Shown here: piece by piece, positions 13,000-34,560 of the stretch
Numbering within the stretch: the first letter of the stretch is position 1
Layout: each line of letters begins with the position of its first letter
Assembly: GCA_009792885.1 (NCBI GenBank)
Contig: WMCF01000067.1
Coordinates: 2,113,206 to 2,177,205, forward strand
From: Eremophila alpestris peregrina
Lineage: Eukaryota; Chordata; Aves; Passeriformes; Alaudidae
Direction: 5' to 3'
Length of the DNA stretch: 64,000 nt
Position numbers and translations under genes: made by a program
Notes under the pieces: model-generated
The model's database searches: none
Told to the model about the DNA's origin: nothing
The model's input: only the letters and a program-made list of their open reading frames with translations

Positions 13000-13193
13000 C
13001 ATCAAAAAGTCAGAGTGTTCATGCCTCCAGTGGAGAGATGCACCAACTAATAGGAAACACCAGAGAAGAGACAGAGGACAGGATGAAGGATCTGCTAAAT
13101 AACTGGGGCCTAACGGGATGGGCAGCCTGTGTTGTTAAGACTGTTTTATGGGTTTTATGTGTTCTCCTAGTTCTTTTAGCTTTTCTATCTTAA
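13000..13193 (+). pseudogene. env: C-terminal remnant of retroviral env (transmembrane subunit)
   Basis: An open frame ending in TAA at 13191-13193. From an internal ATG at 13038 it gives 51 residues: a charged stretch rich in Glu and Arg, then NNWGLTGW, then a hydrophobic span of about 20 residues (VVKTVLWVLCVLLVLLAF) and an immediate stop. This is the layout of the membrane-proximal and membrane-spanning end of a betaretrovirus-like envelope. The frame stays open upstream to about 12954, overlapping the end of the gag remnant in another frame. The deletion junction therefore lies near 12955-12995 (inference). No fusion peptide or surface subunit is present. Confidence 0.7.
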
Positions 13194-13370
13194 AGAAAAT
13201 CTTAATTAAGAGTTTCATCAGAGTAGTTTTCCCCCACCACAGAGAACACCACAGCAGCAATGCATAGAGAAGAGCCATGGGGGGAAAGAAGCTACAACCC
13301 AAGTTTAAAATGGACATTTTCAGTTTCCCCATGCTCTCCCTGTTTCCTTGTTCAAAAAACAAAAGAGAGA

Positions 13371-13922
13371 TGTGTTTTTATCCCCTATGGTTTGTTCTTT
13401 TTCCCCCTGCATTGTTGGTTTAGTCCCGAGTTGTATCCTCCTACCCAGTTGCCTGTCATGCCCTGGACCTACCCCTTAATCCAGACTGTTCCCTGTCAAT
13501 CCTGCCTTGTACCAGCCCCTTGCCTCTGGCAACCCCCTCATGTTTGAAATCCCACTGGCCTGTTTGAACTGTTCCCCTGTTTGAACTATAACTGTTACCC
13601 CAGTGGTTTGAGTATTGTAACCCCTCCTTGTTCTTTCCCTGTTGGTTAAAGATTTGTACCCTCCCCTAGAACCTCCCCTGACTAAAACTCCCTGCCCACG
13701 AGGGATTTGTCTTTGGTCCTTGACCCTTCCTGAGACTAAACCCCTTTGGAAGCCTCAGGGAAGACCTCTCCCTCGTTCTTGCTCCTGCCCTGGACACATG
13801 ACAGCCTGTGCCATAGAGGATAAGCCCTGCAGCTGTGTCCTGGGCTGTGCTGCTTTCTGGGAATAGCCCCACTTTTGGCCTGGTGCTGGAGCTGGCTGAG
13901 GAAAAAATCCAGCACTGCATCA
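13371..13922 (+). repeat. 3' LTR of the provirus
   Basis: Starts TGTGTTTTT directly after a purine-rich tract (aaaaaacaaaagagaga) and ends GCATCA. Compared with the 5' LTR it lacks about 8 bases at the start, and ACTAAA (13735-13740) stands where the 5' LTR has AATAAA. Confidence 0.9.
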
Positions 13923-13928
13923 GTAGCT

Positions 13929-15400
13929 GAGACAGGGTTGGGCTCTGTTTTTTCCAGGCTTTCAGTTAGATTTTATAAAGTGCCACATGTCAGCATCACT
14001 ATGAAGGTGTGTGAACCCAAATATGAGGCTGGGCTGATGGGAACTTGTGGAGGGCTGTAATTCCAAAAACCCACAAAATGTGACAGGGATTGTAATAAAG
14101 ACTAAAGCTGCCCTGGGTGTACTGTAGTGCATTAAGTCAGCTTGGCTGAGCTCCGAAGGCAGTGAGATCAGAAAGCAGCCTGGGAACTCAGGGTGACACT
14201 GAGATTTGTTTGGCCTCTCCCAGTGGGAGCTGCTGAGCTTCCTGATGCATTTCATCACTTCTCCCCCTTCCCCCATAAACCTTAGGAAAGAGGCCTTAAG
14301 TAGAAAACTGGACAAGAAGAGTTCTCCAGTTTTGGCTAAAAAAAAAATCAAGAAACGGATTATTAGGTTTTGGGGTTTTTTTTAGATTTTACACAATGTC
14401 TCAGTTGCACGTAGTCTTTCACAGAGAGTAAGTGGGATTGATTATTTGGATTCTCATGTCTGTGGAGCTAATGAGGGCCTCCTTCCAGCAGAGAGGCTCC
14501 CAGTATTCATCTCCCAGCCTTGGTTAAAATAAGGAAGGGGCAGGAACCATGGTGCTTGAATTCAGCTTCTGTCTGGTGTCCACAGACAGCAAGAGCAGAT
14601 AGGAAACCTCTAATTCCCCATCCAAAGGAACAGGATACTTACTAATTTATTTCATTTATTATTCATATATTATTCGTTTATTGACTCTCAGTTCTCCACC
14701 TCAGGTGCCCATTCTGCTGGGTTGGGAGCTCTGTGACATGCTGGAGGGCTGAGATGCAGCAGCACAGCGTTTGGGCTGGAACAGCCACATGAATAAGGGC
14801 AGCTCTTTGCAGAGCTCCTGGCATGATGAATTTCCCAATGTCAGAGCTCTCACATCCATCGCAGCTCCCACCAAAAGCCTGTGCCCACACAGCCAAGCCT
14901 ACTGATACTGCTGCAGTTTGGGGTCCAAGTTCTCGCTCAGCTCCATTCCCAGGATCCCTAAGGCAGCTCCTTCTCCCCCAGCCACATTAGAGGTGCTCTC
15001 AGCACCACAGTGCCCAGGGCACTCAGGAGCCCGTTCTCTGCTCTGACAGACCCCAGCAGGCTCTTGTCTTCTCCCCTCTGTCCCCCGTTATGTTGCTTTA
15101 ACCTCATGTTCCATCATCTTCCATCTGGGTTTTGTATTTCATCAAAGGGCAGTCAGGGTGGAGGACACAAAGACTCCCTTCCCCCCTCGGTAATTTCATT
15201 TCCCATTAACTGAGGGTTTAAAGGGAAACCTCAGAGCTCATTAGGGCTCTGATGACAGCTTAACCCTGTCCAGCACAAACCCAGCACCAGGCCCATTCCT
15301 CATCTGAATCCAGGCTGGCTGTAACATTAGACCCGACTGCTGAGCAGGGCAGACAGGGCTGGAAAGCACAGTCACGAGAGTGAAGGGTGCCGGGTCTCTG
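13929..15400. other. Intergenic DNA upstream of the DERL3 CpG island
   Basis: No exon or RNA gene seen. An AT-rich patch lies at about 14640-14690. Base composition becomes GC-rich from about 15380 towards DERL3. Confidence 0.5.
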
Positions 15401-16255
15401 GAGACCCTTATCATCTCCCGTTTCCAGGAGCACTGTCAGTGTGGGACCCTGCTCCCTCCTGAGGGCTGACCGCAAGCGCTGCTGCCGTTCCCCGGGTCGG
15501 CCTCAGCACCTGGTGGGACCACACATGCCTTGGCTTCCTCCAGCGACCTTGACAGCCCGGGGCGATGTGGCACAGCTTGGGGGAACGCCTCACTGCTCCA
15601 TCCAGGAGGCAGGAGAGGTTCCAGCGGAACGACTGAAAACCCCAAGCCCTTTGTGCCTTAGTGAATACAAGGCCCTCCTGAGCGGCGAAGCAACCAGCAA
15701 CACCCGGGCTGAGGCAGCGGCACCGCCGCCCTTCTCCCAGCCCAGCTCCCCGCGGCGGGCTCCTGTTCCTCCGGGCCAGCGGGGGGAACACTGCGCTGAC
15801 AGCCCCCGGCTCTCGGGGGACACGCAGCTGAGCGCACCGCGGCTCCCTCGGCCGCGGCAGGAACCGGGCGGAGGCGTTCCCGGCCCGGCGGGCCGCTGTC
15901 CGTGTCCCAGCGCCGGGCGTGCTGCCGAGGCCCAGCTGCTCCGCCGCGCTCCGGGCTCTGCGCCCGCCCCTCACTGCCCGCCCCGGACCGTCCCCGCCGC
16001 TCTGCGCCCACCCCTCACTGCCCGCCCCAGGCCGCCCCTCACTTACCGCCCCTCACTGCCCGCCCCAGAACGCCCCCGCGCCTGTGGCGGGGCGGGGCCG
16101 CCGCGGGCCGGGGCCATGAGGCGCTCTCTCATTGGCCAGCGCGCACAGCCTGTCGCGCGGGGATTGGCCGGGCGCTCCCCGGGGGCGGGGCGTGCGGCGG
16201 CGCGGTGGGGGGGGGCGTTAAAGGCGCCGCGGCGGGCGGGCGGAGCGGAGCGGCC
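15400..16255 (+). promoter_or_regulatory. DERL3 CpG-island promoter
   Basis: GC-rich DNA directly before the DERL3 ATG. Degenerate copies of a cgcccctcactgcccgcccc unit lie at about 15960-16075, and GC boxes at about 16087-16098 and 16186-16196. Two inverted CCAAT boxes (ATTGG) lie at 16131-16135 and 16163-16167. There is no TATA box. Human DERL3 is induced by the unfolded protein response, but I see no perfect ERSE (CCAAT-N9-CCACG) beside either CCAAT box. Long ORFs here are composition artefacts. Confidence 0.6.
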
Positions 16256-19200
16256 ATGGCGTACCAGGGCTTCGCGCAGGAGTATCTGGGCATGCCGGCC
16301 GTGACCCGCGCCTACACCACCGCCTGCGTGCTCACCACCGCCGCCGTGGTGAGCGGGGGCCGGGGCGGGGGGCCGGGGCCCCGGGGGGGCTGCGGGGCGG
16401 GAGCTGGGGCTGGCCGAGGGCGGCGGGTGATGACAGCTGCTCTGCCTGTCTCCCACAGCAGCTGGAGTTCATCACCCCCTTCCAGCTGTACTTCAACCCC
16501 GACCTCATCTTCAGGAAGTTCCAGGTGAGGCCTCGCACGGGGTTTGGGCCCCCCCGTGCCGCTTCCCCGCGAGGGGTGGGTGTGACAGCGTGGGCCCGGC
16601 GTGTCCCGCTCCCCAGGGTGACCGGGCAGTGCTGTGTCATCCCAAGGGGCTCCTTCCCCTGCTCCAGCCTTCCCTGAGTGCTGCGAGCTGGGTCATCAAC
16701 ACAGTGTCCCTTCCTGTCACGGGCACCTGCTTGGAGAGAACTCCTTCCAGCCTTTCCCTCCCACACACCATCTTGGCATTGCCTTTTTTCCTTGACTCAA
16801 ACCCCATCTCTTCCTTCTCTGTTACACCATAGTGCCAGGTGCTTTGGGCTGGAGAGGGCTTTATTGTAGAGAGGTGTGAAAGGTAATTGATTTGGCTCTG
16901 GGTGCTGAATTGTGGCTGTTTGTCCTCTCCAGAAAAGCAGAGAAATCTTTTCCATTCCTGGAAAGATGAGATAGTCTGACATATCAGAGTATCATGTAAG
17001 GAGGTCCCAGTAGAGGGTGGAGCAGCTGTCTGGTGTCCTGGGGTAGTTCTGAAGGGACAGGTGCGTGAGTGAGCATTCCCTGTGGACAGTGTGATGGGCT
17101 GCTCTACATGTGATCAGGAGAGATCTCTGTCCACCTCCCTTTTCTCTCTCCTCTTTCTTCTCTTTCAGATATGGAGGCTGATCACCAACTTCCTCTTTTT
17201 TGGGCCCCTGGGATTCAGTTTCTTTTTCAACATGATATTTCTGTATCCTTTGGTCTCAGTAAAGTTCTCTGCTCCCATTTTGGCTTAGCTGCAACTCCCC
17301 CCATCCATCTTCCTCCCCAGCATGGCTTGCCTTGCCAGCACTCTGGGGCTGTGGGTTCTTCCCTTGGCTCTTTTCAATAGAAGCCGTGACCCTCCTGCCC
17401 CTCCATCTGTGCTTGCTGCAGGGCCAGCCCTGCCAAAGGGGAAGCTGGCAGTGCTGCTGCTCTGGCTCTTGCTGGAGAGCAATACCCATTGCTTGAGCTC
17501 TGGCTGAAGCACAGCAGGTGCCTCTTTCTTTCCTTGGGGTCAGTGGCGTGAGGTGAAGTTTGCACTGTTTTTCTCTGGGCTTGCACACCTGGCTGAGCTT
17601 CCTGGGATGCAGTAGCTTGCAGTAGCTTCCTGGGAAGTCCTGCTGTGGGGCACAGGGTGGCCAGCTGTTAATTTCCTATACTGCAACCCCTGCCTTCTCT
17701 CCCATCTCAGGTACAGGTACTGCCGCATGCTAGAAGAAGGCTCCTTCCGCGGAAGGACGGCTGACTTTGTCTTCATGTTCCTCTTTGGAGGCTTTCTCAT
17801 GACAGTATCCTTTTGAGTTGGTTGAGGCTGAGGTGTGTCTCCTGAGGTGCTGTGGACAGTGTAGGGCTTGCCTGCCACCTCTGTGCCCTGGTTGTGCTGT
17901 GGAGCAGGCTCCTGCCTGGTTTGTGAACCCCCTTGGTGCCTCAGGGCAGAGGGCCTTGTGCCCCAGGTTCATGCCCTGTGACCTGGGGGAGCTCTGCTGA
18001 GTGCTGCAGGGGCAGTTTGTAGCTGGATGGCACAGCTTGTGCTCCTTGCCTTACCCACCCTTGGCTTGGCCTGTGCCTCCTGCAGTGTGCTTAGAGGAGA
18101 GAAAAGCTGCCTGTGATTGTGCTGCTGCCTGCAGAAGTGCTGATGGCCCTGGCCAGGGGCTGGGTTGCCTCACTCCTGAAGAGGACACGTGGCACAGTGC
18201 TCAGGGAGCTCAGCCTGAGAGGAGGCCACGTGTGCTGCTGCAGGAACCTGTCCAGCTGTGACAGGGCCACTGACTGAGCTCTGGTGAGGGCAGCAAGGCT
18301 GTGATTGTGTGAGGCTGGCTCAGGACAAAGACAAGAACGTGGAGCCATGAGGACAAGGAGTGGGGTCCCACATACTGCATCGTCAGGCAGTGTGAGCCCA
18401 GAGCTGCAGCCTGTCAGTAGCTGCAGGTACCACAGCTTAACTTCTTCTCATGACACAGTGATCTGATGGTGACATTTATTTCTCTCCCAAGCATAAACCT
18501 TCTCTGAATATTTTTTGCTGTCTTATGCACATGGCTCAGAGCTCTGCTGTCCTCACAGAGCTCTGCATGAAGATGTGTGAGCCATTAGAATCCAGGTGGC
18601 TCCAGTAGCCACGTGCTTGGCCTGAGGTGGATTTGGAGTCCAACTACAAGGGCGGGGGAAATCTTTGCCTTTCTCTGTCTCCTTGTGCTTTGAAGAAGAG
18701 GACTGTGAATTCCAAGAGCCATCTCACTGCTGAACCTCTTCTGTAGAAGGCAGATACTGGATGTGAGCTAGTTGTTAAGATATGCCACTGTCCCAAGTGC
18801 TGTAAGACTGTGAAAGCCCTTCTTTGAAGGTCATTTTGATGTTCATTTTGCAAAGGTGACTATAGAGCTCTCTGGTCTCTGCTGGTTGTAGACATCAGCT
18901 TAAGGAGTGAGCAACCTGCATGTGTGCTCCAGAGTGTCTTGTTCTGGGGTGGCATGGAGGGAGATGTGTGGGGACAGTGGTGGTCAGTGTATCTCAGCCA
19001 GGAAAGGCTTGGTGACATGGGCAGTGTCTCAGAACACTGTGATCAGCTGCCTCTGCTTTGGGTTTCCTGTCCCAAAGCACCCTGTGCTGCCTGGAGGTGG
19101 TGCACAGGGTGGGCAGGTTTGTCCTTGACTCTGTAGTTCCCAGCTGTTTGGACTCTTTGCCAGCCTGTTTTTCCTGGGCCAGGCTTTCACCATCATGCTG

Positions 19201-20485
19201 GTGTACGTGTGGAGCCGCAGGAACCCTTACATCCGCATGAACTTCTTTGGGCTTCTTAACTTCCAAGCCCCCTTCCTGCCCTGGGTCCTGATGGGATTCT
19301 CTCTGCTCCTGGGCAACTCCATCATCATCGATTTGCTGGGTGAGTCACAGCTGGTGGGTGATGGGAGCAAGGACAGCTTGCAGCCACAGTGCTCAGTGCT
19401 CACAGGTGCTACTGGGACACCGGCACCTTCTCTTGGTTCCACCTATCTAAGGAGCTGGCTGGGTTTCTGGGTGGCTGGGCTCAGGCCTGAGCTTTTGCTT
19501 CTGACCTGCTTTTTGGTGTGTCTTTCCCAGAGGCAGAAGCTGGGTGAGCTCTGCCTGACCCTCTGCTGTGTCTGGTCTCCTGGGTGTGCAATGCTGTCCT
19601 CAGGCTAATGGGCTCCCTGTGTGCTGCTCACAGCAAACTGCAGCATCCCTGCCTCTGCAGGGAGCTGGATGTGGGCACACAACTGAGGGGTTCTTAGTTT
19701 TGCCCAGCAGCTCTGGTTCAGCTGGCAAAGGAGTCCCAGCTGTGCCTGACCTCGGTGGCATCTCTCCCCAGGGATTGCAGTGGGACACATCTATTATTTC
19801 TTGGAAGATGTTTTCCCCAATCAGCCTGGAGGAAAGAAGTTGCTGTTAACCCCTAGCTTTCTGTAAGTAAAGGTGATTCTTTCTGGGCTTTACTGTGGGC
19901 TTCCTCAAACTTGATCACTTCCATAGCAAACTGTGACCTAAGAGGCAGCTGCCTGCTGACAGCACCTCAGCTGCACAGATCATGCCCTTGCTGCATTATT
20001 TGCATGTTGCATACACGTGTGCAGGGCCCATGCAGCAGCTGCTGCTACCTCCAGCTTTGCTAGCAGAACTAGAGTCTGCTTAGTGCTTGTGGAAATGCTA
20101 GTGGAGGCAGGATTTTTTCTGATGTGTTTTCGTAGTTTGAGAAAGCAGAGTATGTTCTGCTTTGTGCACTGACAATCAAATCTGACCTAGTGATGGAGGA
20201 AGGAGGTGCTGTCAGCACTGTGTTGAGCTGAGCAGAGGAATGGTTGGTGATGGTGCAGTGGGCTGGTGGCTGTGCCCCACAGAGGGCCAGGGTGTCCTAG
20301 GGGGGCTGGGGGTTTGTCATCCTCAGCTGTTTCCTAACGTGCCTGGTGGGATGGGTGTGTCCCTTGCCAGGAAGATGGTTTTTGACACTCCTGAAGAGGA
20401 TCCCAATTACAACCCTCTCCCTGAGGATCGTGCAGAACACCAGCCCAGAGACCATGACCAGAACGAGCAGCAGCATCCACAGTAA
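16256..20485 (+). CDS. DERL3: DERL3 (Derlin-3), ER-associated degradation factor
   Basis: Derlins are ER-membrane rhomboid pseudoproteases that help move misfolded proteins to the cytosol for proteasomal destruction. Coding exons: 16256-16348, 16459-16524, 17169-17242, 17711-17804, 19144-19339, 19772-19862 and 20371-20485; 729 nt, 242 residues (human 239). All phases close. Visible: start MAYQGFAQEYLG with good Kozak context (gcggccATGG), hydrophobic helices throughout, the derlin WR motif (residues 55-56) in the first lumenal loop, the RYCRMLEEGSFRGRTADF core, and a late-helix GxxxG (175-179). The C-terminus (ending QNEQQHPQ) lacks the p97-binding SHP box of DERL1/DERL2. This and the MMP11-SMARCB1-DERL3-SLC2A11 gene order favour DERL3, although the core is also very DERL2-like. 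Introns 3 and 4 start GTATCCTTT, the U12-type donor. Confidence 0.95.
17243..17710 (+). other. DERL3 intron 3, U12-type donor
   Basis: Starts GTATCCTTTGG, a near-perfect minor-spliceosome 5' site, and ends AG. No strong TTCCTTAAC-like branch site lies 10-25 nt from the acceptor; the nearest look-alike (ttcctatac) is about 37 nt away. Confidence 0.65.
17805..19143 (+). other. DERL3 intron 4, U12-type donor and branch site
   Basis: Starts GTATCCTTTTG. Fourteen or so bases before its AG lies TCCTTGAC, matching the U12 branch consensus TTCCTTRAY. Donor, branch and spacing all fit the minor spliceosome. Confidence 0.8.
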
Positions 20486-21284
20486 CATGGGGGACTTCTT
20501 CACATGGCCAGATTCCTCTCTTCTGGCTGGACTTTTGCTGTGGCCCAGAGATGCTATGGAATAACACCAGTTGCCATTCCGATGTGTCGTGTGTCACTGT
20601 TTGTGTGGGTGACCCATCTTCCCCCTGTACAGAGTGGATCCACAGAGCTTTGCACACAGGAACTCCTGAATGCTTACAGAGGTGTTCTAGGGACAGGGGC
20701 TGAGCTGGGACAGCCCCTCAGTTACTTGGTGTGCAATAGGCATCGAATGGGGTGTTAAACCAGTTCCTCCTCCTGCTGCTGTGAATGACTTGCTGTGTGC
20801 CAGGTCATTTCTTGCCCTCTGTACACAGACTAATGCACCTGGCCCTCCTGTGAGACCTCTCTGTGGGCTTTCAATGAAGTAGTTCTGTACCATGGTAGAA
20901 TGCAGCTCAGCCTCTTTCCTTCCTTTATGTCCCTCACTCCTTTTCTGGTGGTTGTTTCCAAAGAGTCTTTACATTAAAGTCTTTATTTTTCAGTTGTGTG
21001 TCCATTTCTGCCAGGGGCAGAGGCAGCAATTCATCAGGAATTTGCTCAAAGCTGCCAGGTTTGGGATTTCCTTTTCTGGTGGCCAAGCAAAGTTCAGCCT
21101 AGCTGGAAGATGTCCTTTCCCTCTTCTCTCAGCAGGGCTGCAGAGCATAAGGAGTGTGGGGGATGTCTGATTGGATAAAGGGGTGCCTGGGAAAGGACAA
21201 AGGGACTGAGCTGGACACTTGACCCAGGCAGTGCTGGAAACAGCACTTGACACTGGTAATAAAGACTGTCTGCACCTGCAGTAT
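20486..21284 (+). terminator. DERL3 3' UTR with two poly(A) signals
   Basis: ATTAAA at 20973-20978 is followed about 20 nt later by a GT-rich element (gttgtgtgtcc), a good cleavage context. AATAAA at 21258-21263 is a second, distal signal. The UTR limits are inferred from these signals. Confidence 0.6.
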
Positions 21285-23439
21285 AATTCCACTCTTGTTG
21301 ACTTTTTTAATTCTGAAACTTAAACATCTGAGTTTCAGGGGGAAACTAAACAAGCTGGTCCCTACCCTGACACCTGTATGAAATGGACCTGATCATTCTG
21401 GCTAATACAGGACACACTGTGCTTGTACCTGACCTCAAAGCCTTCATGTCCACATTGTACCTTACAACAGCTCACTCCTAACAGTGCTGGCTGCTCAAAC
21501 GTGCAAACCAGCACCCAGCTATGAAATGTGGATAACCAGCACCTGACTAAGCACACACAGAAACCTCCCCCACACCAACTCCTCCTCCCCTGTGGTCTTC
21601 CAATAAAACACTTCATCCAAAATCAGACCTGATTTGAACAAGCTCTTTTGCTGCACTTTGCTTCCCTCTACAACGAGGATGAGAGGCTTGTACAGGTGGT
21701 AATTTGTTCACTGGTGCTAAGGGCTAAGCAGTGTCAGACTCCAGAAGCTGCTGGGTGCTTTGCTCATGCCCTAATGATTACAGAGCTGGGGTGTCAGTCT
21801 CTAGGAGTTTGTCAGTGAAGGCTGCAGCTGTTCTGTTTTAAATTGCCTGAGGTGGGGCTTTGAAATGTAAAAGCTGGGCAATGCTTTTAGGTAGGGGACC
21901 AGATGAACCCAAGGAATTGGGATTGCAGAGCAAGAAATCTGCTCCTGGCTGGTCCCAAACAGTTCAAATGCTACATAAAGAAAGCTGGCACAGGTTCCCA
22001 TTTTCTGGACTTGGTCCCTCAACTGTCCTGCTTTGAGGGACAATCTGTACAGCCTCTCTGGCCTTGAGAAGCAGAGAGCTGCTGCAATCCTTGTGTGCCT
22101 GTACTTCATGGGGAACTTGAGGATTAGCAATCACAAACTTCACAGCAATTAAAAAAAACTGCACCACAGATGCTAATTTAAGGCTACAGCAGTTTCACAC
22201 ATATTTGAGTTGAATTCCCTGAAGAGGCTGCTGGCAGAAGTCCTTGGTCATACAACAAAGGAAGGCTGAAGTGTTCTCAGGAAGGCTTGGAGTTTTTATG
22301 TCCATGAGCCAAAACATGTTTTACATGGGAGGCTAAGATGCAGCAGCAATCCCAGGTTTTGTCTTACTTGCTCAAATAACCTTTCAACCTCTCTAATACA
22401 AAGTCATGCATGGAGTACCACTCTGGCACAGGAGCTTGGGATAAGATTGAATAATATTATCACTAAATTGCAAGTCTTCAGTTTCTGCAGACTAACATCT
22501 GGAAAAAGTTTTCTCCCAGCCAGGAATCAGAACTGTCTCTGTTATTACTCAAGTCTAAACATGATAAATTAAGGCCAGAAAGTGTTGTTTGACTGTGCTA
22601 GCAGGGTGGGTGGATCAGCAAGGATCATAAAACCTATGGCTTTATCATAAAGGCCTGAACATAACTGTCAGACTGCCAGCAAAATCTGCCTTGCTTGCAA
22701 CACTCATCAGTTCTGGCAGTGAATGTAGGAACTCTATCAAAGAGATGGGGTACCTCAACAGCAAGACAGTCTCATTAGTTTCTAAGCAAACTTGGATTTT
22801 TCTTTCAATCTCACTTCAATGGATTTTGTTTTTAAACTCCCTAGAGAAAGACAGGTTGGTTGTCAGGTTGCAAAGTCCTGACACTGCAGGGCTAAGGGCA
22901 TTCATGACACCCACTTTGCTTTGAGTGCTCTCTGCACTGCAGCTGGCAGTGCTGTGTGCTGACAGTGACCACAGCAAAGGCACTGGCTGCAGAGAAGCTT
23001 CAGCCTCAGTGTCTGGAGGCTTTACCTGCTGTACCAGTGCAGTGACTCTGCTGTTTTCCAGATGCAGTCTTCACAGAAAAGCAGGGTTCACCACACACCA
23101 GGCTGACATCTGACAGAAATCACTCTTTAAGTCTGTGATTTCAGTTCAACCTTCTTGAGAACATCTCCCCAGGTTCATTACAGACTGTGCCAAGTCTGGT
23201 AACAGACCAATCCTTAAGAGAATTGTTTGCTGCTTCTAGTTCTCTTCCTCACTTTCCCCCTGCACCAAAAGGTTTTGGGCTGTTTTACCTGCTGAAGTAA
23301 AGCACCCAGGAAAACTGAATGCATATGAATGTTTAGCACTATACCCAAAAGCATTAATTTTAGGCCTTGGATGTTACCAGAATAGCACAAAACATGGTGA
23401 GATTCACTGTTCATTCAAACTTACTGAACTCAACCTACG
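21285..23439. other. Intergenic DNA between convergent DERL3 and SMARCB1
   Basis: Both genes end toward this stretch. I see no exon, RNA gene or clear repeat. A stray AATAAA at 21602-21607 on the plus strand could extend DERL3 transcripts. Confidence 0.45.
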
Positions 23440-23453
23440 TTGTATGCATTCCT

Positions 23454-23459
23454 TTTATT
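23454..23459 (-). terminator. SMARCB1 poly(A) signal
   Basis: TTTATT on the plus strand reads AATAAA on the minus strand, about 305 nt after the SMARCB1 stop codon at 23765-23767. It predicts a short 3' UTR ending near 23440. Confidence 0.65.
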
Positions 23460-23764
23460 TAAAAAGTTGTCCTAACAGTGCAGGTTGCACCTATACAAAA
23501 GAATCTTTCCACTGTGCACACACAGGTATGTAAGGGCTCCAGCACCTGCCACAGCTCTCAGCTGGGTCACACTGCTCACACAGAGCTCCTGTACCTGGCA
23601 CTGGCTGGAGGGGTGGGGCAGGAGGCAGCAGTACTGGGAACTCCTGGCAAGTGGAATGTGTGTCCCCTTCAGAGACAGAACGACCCCTGCCAATTCTAGA
23701 TCCATCTGGGGAGAGGAGGAGGGATAAAGTCTGTAGGAAGAGCACCAGTGTCACAACAGGAAGG

Positions 23765-34410
<10,646 letters not shown>

Positions 34411-34560
34411 CGCGGCGGCGGCGCCCGGAGCGCGGAGCGCGGCCCGGCCGAGCGGCAGCGACCACGGGCGGCGCCGGGCCTGGTGCGGGCCTAGCGCGGG
34501 GCCCTGCGCGCATGCGGCGGGCGGGGCGAGGCAGGCACGGCCCGGACGGCAGCGGGTAGA
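34411..34560 (-). promoter_or_regulatory. SMARCB1 promoter, CpG island
   Basis: Very CpG-rich and TATA-less DNA between the SMARCB1 ATG (34410) and the MMP11 poly(A) signal. At under 170 bp it must hold the SMARCB1 start site and core promoter unless that promoter extends into the MMP11 3' UTR. Confidence 0.6.

Larger units (their letters stand above)
10411..13928 (+). mobile_element. ERVK/betaretrovirus-like provirus, internally deleted
   Basis: A structurally complete but gutted provirus of about 3.5 kb: target duplication 10411-10416 (gcagct), 5' LTR 10417-10972, primer-binding site 10975-10992, leader, gag remnant 11311-12994, env tail about 13000-13193, purine tract just before 13371, 3' LTR 13371-13922, target duplication 13923-13928 (gtagct). 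A 6-bp duplication and a lysine-tRNA-type primer site fit a betaretrovirus-like (ERVK) element. Nearly all of pro, pol and env is gone, gag is frameshifted, and the two duplications differ by one base. By eye the LTRs differ at roughly 5% of positions plus several indels, so the insertion is not recent. It cannot encode a working virus. Confidence 0.9.

Noticed and set aside
15387..16528. 305- and 208-residue ORFs over the DERL3 promoter
   Set aside because: CpG-island composition artefacts rich in Ala/Pro/Arg, running through the DERL3 start and exon-intron boundary in the wrong frame.
16256..20485. Calling this gene DERL2
   Set aside because: The core is DERL2-like, but the C-terminus lacks the SHP box and the flanking SMARCB1-MMP11 and SLC2A11 genes mark the DERL3 locus.
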